Origin: Crocodylus rhombifer
Lineage: Eukaryota > Chordata > Crocodylia > Crocodylidae
Direction: 5' to 3'
Length of the DNA: 64,000 bases
Assembly (NCBI GenBank): GCA_038503035.1
Contig: JAVSML010025157.1
Span: 343,462 to 407,461 of the forward strand
Position numbers and translations under genes: made by a program. Below the pieces are notes generated by a model that was given only the letters and a program-made list of their open reading frames with translations, was not told where the DNA came from and ran no database searches. Positions 58,300-64,000 of this stretch are shown here, piece by piece (position 1 is the first letter of the stretch; each line of letters begins with the position of its first letter).

Positions 58300-59540
58300 C
58301 CTATGATACAATCGTCCCTCTCCCTTACAAATACTGCATTTTAGGGCATCCTAGCACTCTGCTGCTCTATGCCTAGGGCTCTACCAAATTCATGGCAGAA
58401 GTGGGCTGCGCTGCAGCTCCTTTAATCTTGCAGGTTCTCCCATGCAACCCCCTGCTACTGATTGGTGGAGGGGACTCACTTACATCTCAATCCTGATCAG
58501 TAGAGAAGTGAAAACCAGTTTTAAAAATATCACCATTTTTGCCTCCCCGCTGCTTGCTGCTGGCCAGCAGGAGGCAGAAAGGTTGCCATGTTTAAGACCC
58601 ATTTTTTGCTTCCCTGCCTATCAGGAGTGAGCCACAAGGCAGGCCCCTGCACCAATCAGTGACGGGGGGGGGACCACACATGGGGGAACCTGCAAGATTA
58701 AAGAGAGCCACAGTGCAGCCCACTTCTGCTTTGAATCAGGTAGGGCCTTATTCCTCATCTCTTTGTATCTGCAGCACACTGTGAGGGGGCAGTATGCAGA
58801 AAAGTGACCTATCCTTTTTGCATTTGCTGCACTGTTTCATTTGCCTGTGGTAGATTACAAAATGCTGGTGTGTCCCAATCCGATGGGAGATGCAGAAACC
58901 CACCTTGGCTCCACTTGTCTGCTTGTAACACTACTTGGGCCCTTCAGGACCCCATCTAGATATCATACATTTGTCCCTTACATTCTCTACTGACATGACC
59001 CTTTGGACAGACTTTTCCATCCATCTTCCAATGTCTCCTGCCTCTTGTAAATTCATGTACACTTGAACTATAATCACTCTTCTGCTTGACTTTTTCCCTG
59101 TTATTTACTTTATCCCTCCCTCCCATGTTTCTCTGCATATTTCTTCCAAAAGTTCTTATACTCTTCTCCATTCCAGTAAGTCAACTCCCAAGTCTTTTGG
59201 CTCCAGAAAACAATCAAGCTGGTGATATGCTCCGCCTACACCTCCAAAATCTCAAATGTTATCTTTACCAGGAAATTACATCTGTTCATCGTCGATCCCA
59301 TCTGCCTCCCATTGCCGGTTAATGTTGCCTTTAACTGCAGCCTCCACTCCTCTCTAGCTTCTCTCAGTGCCTCTCCCATGTTTCCCCACCATGCCACTCC
59401 TGCTGGGTGAGCCTGCCATCATGCTCCCACTGTATTCTGCTTCTCCCTCAATGTACCTTTTTCTGCTGCTCCCATTATCCTCTACTTTTTGTCTTCCTTC
59501 TGGAGTCATCACTTTTGTCATTGCTGCCTCCGCCATTTAT
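58300..59540 (-). pseudogene. Tx1-like LINE ORF1 (gag-like, zinc knuckles), split by a foldback element
   Basis: Relic of an RNA-binding ORF1 protein. On the minus strand CPKGHVSREC (58956-59171) looks like a degraded CCHC knuckle, and CSICKGEGRLYHRC at about 58300-58345 is a clearer knuckle-like pattern (C-x2-C-x7-H-x-C). A segment near 58890 reads VGFCISHRIG. The N-terminal part (59354-59536) is rich in Glu, Arg and Ser. The foldback element at 58375-58747 lies inside it. Frames differ between the pieces. Confidence 0.5.
58375..58747. mobile_element. Foldback (long inverted repeat) hAT-like MITE
   Basis: Almost the whole 373-bp element is an imperfect palindrome with arms of about 185 bp. 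Matching pairs include AGGGCTCTACC with GGTAGGGCC, CAGAAGTGGGCTGC with GCAGCCCACTTCTG, TTAATCTTGCAGGTT with AACCTGCAAGATTAA, and CTGATTGGTG with CACCAATCAG. Possible 8-bp flanks are CTATGCCT (58367-58374) and TTATTCCT (58748-58755), 6 of 8 matching. It splits the Tx1-like ORF1. Confidence 0.75.
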
Positions 59541-59687
59541 ACTGCTGTCTCCTTTCTTCTCCACCTTAGTTTGAACGTAGACAATCTCCAGATCATCATT
59601 TCCACTTTTCAATTCTTTTTCCACCTCATGCTTACTTGCCACCACTGCCACTGTTTTGAGTTTTGGGTCTGCCTTCTCTACTCCTTA

Positions 59688-59759
59688 CACCCAACACTCT
59701 GTTAATCCCTTTCTCTGCCTTTAAGGCACAAATGAGGTTTTCAATGCTGATGGGTAACT
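59688..59759 (+). repeat. 72-bp direct repeat, left copy
   Basis: Starts CACCCAACACTCTGTTAATC and ends GCTGATGGGTAACT. It matches 61400-61471 with 6 differences in 72 bases and no gap, by my reading. The two copies exactly flank the Tx1-like copy A. Confidence 0.9.
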
Positions 59760-60069
59760 TTTTTTAGTAAAAAAAAATTATATACATACACATACTCCTA
59801 GTATCACACCACAAGAGAAAAAACCTTCACTCATTACAAAAACTGCACCTGCACACCTGTAGAGGCCTGCTGCCAACCTGAACCTGTTACAATATCCTCA
59901 TCGTGCGCAACACACACAAAACAAACAAGCAAACCCTGGTCCCTCAGACTAAGCAATACTTCCCTTCCATCCCCACCCTGCTTGAGGGGCTACATACTTA
60001 GTTCAAGTGTCATTTCCATCATTGTTGCTCTACCTCCCACTGGAGAACCCGCTGCTGCTGTCACTATCC

Positions 60070-60771
60070 TCAGTTCCACTTGTCCCTTCCTCTTCTTCGC
60101 TGCCACAACCTTTTCGGCTCTGGGGACGTTGGATGATCCTGTGCCACGTCTCTGTGCCAGGTGGCTTTGGCCGCGTCCTCTCCATCCTCCACTACCGATT
60201 TCTGGTAGCAGATGTGGAGTTCACTCAATGCCATTTTCACACAGCCTACTATTTCTACATCCGTTTGCCTATACAATAGGAGGTTCCTGGCCTTCCACAG
60301 GGCGCTCCTGACACCGGACGCAAACTGATCAAAATGGGGTGATGGGTTCCCCATGTGTTTGGCAAGGTGCCCATATGGCGTCACTTCTCTGGTTAGCTGG
60401 CTGACGCTGGTCACTGCTTTGCAGAGCTGCTTCACCCTTTTCCATAACTCTTTGGTGCAGGTGCAGAGCCAGAGGAGGTGGTCGATCGTCTCTGTGGCTC
60501 CGTGGCAGTTAAGCCATAGGCTACTGGGTCTCTCCAACTGCCCCTCTCTATGTCTCCGGGCCCTCACTGGTAGAGCTTGGTGGGCTATGAGCCAGTTCAG
60601 GTCCTTGCGATCTTTATGGAGATCCTCGTGTTCAACATGCTTCCACATGGCTTGGCACGCGGCACCTGGGAACAGGTCCACAGGCAACATGGTGTTCCTT
60701 AGTCTCACCATCTCCTGGATCTTCCTGTGGTTTCTCACGGCCACTGGGCCTGTGCTCTGCAGGCTGTACAC
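60070..60771 (-). pseudogene. Tx1-like LINE ORF2 C-terminus with zinc-finger-like motif
   Basis: A 233-codon open stretch on the minus strand. It contains DLHKDRKDLNWLIAHQALPV, then WLNCHGATETIDHLLWLCTC and KELWKRVKQL. The C-x8-H-x4-C arrangement with HLLWLC resembles the zinc-binding domain found after the RT in L1/Tx1-type proteins. The ORF ends near 60070. It is truncated upstream by a frame change into 60735-60998 (TARLMRYFAGHVLRHWGIF). Confidence 0.65.
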
Positions 60772-61136
60772 ACTGCAGCACTAGTCCAGGGTCTCACAGA
60801 ACTACAGTGAGCCCATGATCCACGGTTGGTCAGGGTGAATATCCCCCAGTGTCTCAGGACATGTCCTGCAAAGTATCTCATGAGGCGAGCGGTTTCATAT
60901 TCTGTGTCCATCACCAGTTTGCAGATCAGGCTTGTATACTTAACCCACAGGAACAGGAGGACGCCTGGCATACCCCTGGCCCTCTTGTCCTTGTCCAATG
61001 TCTTCTGGGCAACCTTTTCCCATCTGCAGCCCTAGAAGAAAATGGACACAGCCCTCTGGATCCTGTGGGCAACACGCTCAAAAGAGGGGGAGGGGAACCA
61101 GTGCAGTGTACAGAAGCATCGATAACAACAACACCT

Positions 61137-61399
61137 TCACAAGCATGAGGGAGTGCATGTGCACAGCCCCAGTTTCTGCTTTACCTTTGCCTCTGTCTTC
61201 TCCCATGCTGTCCTGCTGCTCAGCTCAGGGTCGAAATCTATCCCAAGGATCCTGACCCCTTCACAGGGAACAGAGACCCCCAGGAACTCCAGGTCCCTGA
61301 GCTCATCCAGGGCAAGACAGGTACTCTTGCTCATGCTGAGCTTGGCCACCACCCATATACCTGTGCATGCATCAGGGTTCTGGCACAAGAAACTCAAAT
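61137..61399 (-). pseudogene. Tx1-like LINE RT C-terminal fragment
   Basis: On the minus strand: KLSMSKSTCLALDELRDLEF, then LGVSVPCEGVRILGIDFDPE and AWEKTEAKVKQKLGL. This matches the thumb-side region of L1/Tx1-type RTs (the N..KT.. and LGI blocks). The upstream RT is missing, so the copy is 5'-truncated at about 61399. Confidence 0.6.
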
Positions 61400-61471
61400 C
61401 ACCCAACACTCTGTTAATCCCTTTCTCTGTCTTTAAGGTACATATCAGGCTTTCAGTGCTGATGGGTAACT
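61400..61471 (+). repeat. 72-bp direct repeat, right copy
   Basis: Partner of 59688-59759. See that entry. Confidence 0.9.
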
Positions 61472-62054
61472 ACAAGAATAGTTTAGTACAGTTCATCTGA
61501 ATAAGAGAGCGCTCATTGCGTTCAGTCCCCTTCAGCACAGATTCTCTCTGTTATGAGAGAGCTATTATAATGAATACATTTTCATTTCCTCTTCATACGC
61601 ACACCTAATCTGTGCCTTTCTTTCCCATTCCCAACGATCCCTGTTTCTTCACAAACCATGAGTATCTGGCAAATATCTCCTAACTGCTGCATGCTGAGAG
61701 GTTCTGTTGCTCCCCCTCTCAGCTTGTTGTATATGATTAACGTGGGCTTGCCCCTTACAGGGTAGAAACAGACCAGGCAGCCCTGCATATACATTTTTGT
61801 AGAGTCCTGGGGCAATGGCAAAAACACCTGGTTCCACCCATCACTGGGACACTAATTAGCACGAGTCCTTCGGGAGTCGTATCTAGAATACACACACATA
61901 CTGAGCAGAGCTGTTTTGTGGAATCACCATGACTTGAAATGCTGTTGACAGGTAAGGAAGAAAAGGAAAGGACGGAGTTACATTTTATGTAAAAGAGCCA
62001 CATGATTGCTCAGAGCTCTAGTATAAAACTGGAGACAGGCCTGTTGAAAGTCTC
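61472..62054. other. Non-coding stretch, no recognised feature
   Basis: It could contain the 5' end of the Tx1-like copy B, but I see no motif that shows it. The open frames at 61582-62003 have no domain. Confidence 0.4.
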
Positions 62055-64000
62055 TGGGTTGTTAGAAGGGAGAGCAACATGGGTGATGTTGTAGTGGGTG
62101 TCTGCTATACACCAGACCACTAGGAAGTGGTAGATGAGGCCTTCTTCAACCAGCTAGCAGAAGTTTCCCAATCACAAGCCTTGGTTCTCATGGGGGACTT
62201 CAATCATCCTGACATCTTCTGGGAGGGCAATACAGCAATGTGCAGGCAATCCAGGAAGTTTTTGAAGTGTTGGGGACAACTTCCTGGTGCAGGTGCTGGA
62301 GTAGCCAACTAGGGACTGTGCTCTTCTTGACCTGCTGCTCACAAACAGGGAAGAATTGGTGGGGAACATAGTAGTGGAAGGCAACTTGGGCAAGAGTGAC
62401 CACAAGATGACTGAGTTCAAGATCCTGAGGAAAGGAAGGATGGAGAGCAAAACAGACTTTTTGACTCACTCAGGGAACTCACGGGCAGGAACCCTGAGAA
62501 GCCAGTCTGAGGGGGAGAAGAGTCCAGGAGGCTGGCTGTACTTTAAAAGAAGCCTGAGACTGCAGGAACAAACCATCCCAATGTTCAGGAAGACCAGCAA
62601 GTATGGCAGAAAACCAGCTTGGTTTAGGAGGAGTATAAGAGCACTGCTTGGGCATGCAGGTATGAAGTCAGGAAGGCCAAAGTGCAAGTGGAGTTGCAGC
62701 TAGCAAGGAGTGTGAAGGGTAACAAGACAGGTTTCTACAAGCATGTCAGTAGGTGCAGAATCAGTGAAAGTGTGAGTCCCTTACTGAATGGGGGAGGCAA
62801 CCTTGTGACAGAGGATGCAGAAAAAGCTGAAGTGCTCAGTGTCTTCTCTGCCTTCATTGGCAAGGTCAGCTCCCAGACTACTGCAACTGGCAGCATAGTC
62901 TGGAGAAGAGAGACGCAGCCAACAGTGGTGAAAGAACAGGTTGTGAATAATTTAGAAAAGCTGGACTATATAAGTCCTTGGGGCTGGATGGGATGCACCC
63001 AAAGGTGTTGAGGGAGTTGGCTGATGAGACTGAACAGCCATTAGTCATTACATTTGAAAACTCATGGTGATTATATCACGCCCATCTTTAAGAAAAGGAA
63101 AAAGGAGGATACACAGAACTACAGACTGGTCAGCCTCACCTTAGTCCCTGGAAGAATCAGGGAGATCTTCAAGGAACCCATTTCTAAGCACTTGGAAAAG
63201 AAAGAGATTAGGAACAGTCAGCATGGATTCATCAAGGGCAAGTCATGCCTGACCAACCTGACTGCCTTCTGTGATGAGATGACTGGCTCTGTGGATGCAG
63301 AGACCAGTGGATGTGATGTATTTTGACTTTAGCAAGCCTTTTGATACAGTCTCCCACAGCATTCTCACAAGCAAGCTAAGGACATATAGGCTGGATGAAT
63401 AGGACTGTAAGGTGGACAGAAAACTGGCTGAAGCATCAAGCTCAGAGAGTAGTAATCAATGGCTCAATGTCTAGTTGACAGCCAGTATCAAGTAGAGTGT
63501 CTCAGGAATCAGTCCTGCAGCTGAAAATCTCATGAGGTTCAATAAGGATGAGTACAAAGTCCTGCACTTAGGACAGAACAAGCCCATGCACCAGCAGCGT
63601 GAATGCCTGGGCACCAGCTCTACAAAAATGGACCTGGGGGTTACAGTGGACAAGAAGCTAAAAACAAGCTAACAGTGTGCCCTTATTGCAAAGAAGGCTA
63701 ATGGTATACAAGGCTACATCAGTGGAGTGTTGCCAGCAGGTCAAGGGAAATAATTATTCCCCTCTATTCAGAGCTGGTGAAGCCACATCTGGAGTAGTGT
63801 GTTCAGTTTTGGCCCACCGCTACAGAAAGGATGTCAATGAATTAAGCGAGTCTAGCAGACGGCAACAAAAATGTGAGGGATCTAGGGGACATAACATATG
63901 CAGGAACTGGGCTTACTTAGTCTGGAAAAGAGGAGACGGGGGGGGATTTAAAAAACAGCCTTCTACTATCTGAAGAGGGATTCAAAAGAAGATGGAGTTA
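62055..64000 (+). mobile_element. CR1 LINE, running off the window
   Basis: It starts in the endonuclease (VVVGVCYTPDH near 62085, then VLMGDFNHPDIFW near 62185) and continues through the RT of the same subfamily as 52531-53588 ([20 protein letters not shown] near 63205). It is cut by the window edge before its 3' end. Confidence 0.88.
62070..63970 (+). pseudogene. CR1 ORF2, broken, FADD region deleted
   Basis: Endonuclease blocks GDFNHPDIFW and SDHKMTEFKI are present, so the active-site residues SDH are kept. RT blocks run from THG-type [20 protein letters not shown] to [19 protein letters not shown] and a DFSKPFDTVSHS-like block in another frame. At about 63520 the reading jumps from a VSQESVLQ-like block to the region after the FADD box, so the catalytic Asp pair is deleted. 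Several stops (for example near 62106 and 62312) and frame changes follow. The gene is dead. Confidence 0.85.

Larger units (their letters stand above)
53640..59759 (-). mobile_element. L1/Tx1-type LINE, copy B, several later insertions
   Basis: A degraded second LINE type reading on the minus strand, with ORF1 near 59.5-58.3 kb, endonuclease near 57.6 kb, RT near 56.5-55.4 kb and C-terminal region near 54.7-54.0 kb. Its A-rich 3' end is at about 53665. At least three insertions split it: a GC-rich block (about 55600-56115), a hAT MITE (56769-56945) and a foldback element (58375-58747). The 61400-61471 segment is probably its displaced 5' continuation. Tx1-clade assignment is inferred from the zinc-knuckle ORF1, the LDLEKIYDTVGHD RT block and the C-terminal zinc-finger-like region. 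Confidence 0.65.
59760..61399 (-). mobile_element. L1/Tx1-type LINE, copy A, 5'-truncated
   Basis: A 1640-bp minus-strand copy. The 3' end, with a short poly-A (T7 and A9 runs on the plus strand near 59759-59778), lies at the left. It encodes the end of the RT and the C-terminal zinc-finger-like region. It sits between two 72-bp direct repeats, consistent with insertion into copy B. Less damaged than copy B. Confidence 0.75.

Noticed and set aside
57756..58311. 172-codon Ser/Pro/Phe-rich open frame on the plus strand
   Set aside because: It is antisense to the pyrimidine-rich ORF1 region of the Tx1-like LINE and has no independent support.

Overview
This window is vertebrate genomic DNA, most likely from a crocodilian, with a turtle or other CR1-rich sauropsid as the alternative. 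It is an AT-rich intronic background holding one recognisable host exon and a dense, nested set of transposable elements. The organism call rests on three things seen here: many CR1 LINE copies of several subfamilies in both orientations, many hAT-like and other MITEs, and one host exon that is clearly CDYL. There are no bacterial operons, no CRISPR array, and no tRNA or rRNA gene that I could recognise. The 10-N run at 34526-34535 is an assembly gap.

Host gene. The only supported host coding sequence is a 667-bp internal exon of CDYL (chromodomain Y-like) on the minus strand at 13186-13852, with a good acceptor and donor. It encodes most of the chromodomain and the following basic linker. 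The rest of the gene, including the crotonase-like domain downstream (lower coordinates) and the 5' exons upstream (higher coordinates), was not found. Nearly the whole window is therefore probably CDYL intron, including at least 50 kb of the upstream intron.

Layout. 1-13 kb: a 1.36-kb solo LTR (4230-5585, 5-bp target duplication), a 5'-truncated CR1 (6215-8234) and a TA-flanked Tigger-like MITE (12416-12981) next to the CDYL exon. 13-26 kb: a TTA-flanked PIF/Harbinger-type MITE (16505-16690), GC-rich dispersed repeats, a CR1 inside a MITE (19557-21234) that abuts a hAT element (21235-22253), and a GC-rich tandem region. 26-34 kb: a minus CR1, a reverse transcriptase fragment of a different LINE clade (28655-29640), a 125-bp repeat pair, and a nest of hAT plus CR1 in an older CR1/L3. 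34-42 kb: a second copy of the LTR family (34728-35707), three stacked CR1 pieces and a long ancient L3-like LINE. 42-51 kb: a CR1 inside a GC-rich hAT-like element, then a nearly full-length CR1 (47512-about 51250) with an uninterrupted 840-codon reading frame. 52-64 kb: a CR1, two nested L1/Tx1-type LINE copies with a 72-bp direct repeat, and a CR1 running off the window.

How it fits together. The reading frames outside CDYL belong to selfish elements and almost all are broken. The most notable items are the nearly intact CR1, the 72-bp direct repeat around a Tx1-like copy, RFX X-box-like palindromes in an LTR family and in an unclassified insertion, a 373-bp foldback element, and a MITE with five TGYGCAGT repeats about 2.7 kb upstream of the CDYL exon. 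I found no convincing new functional system.
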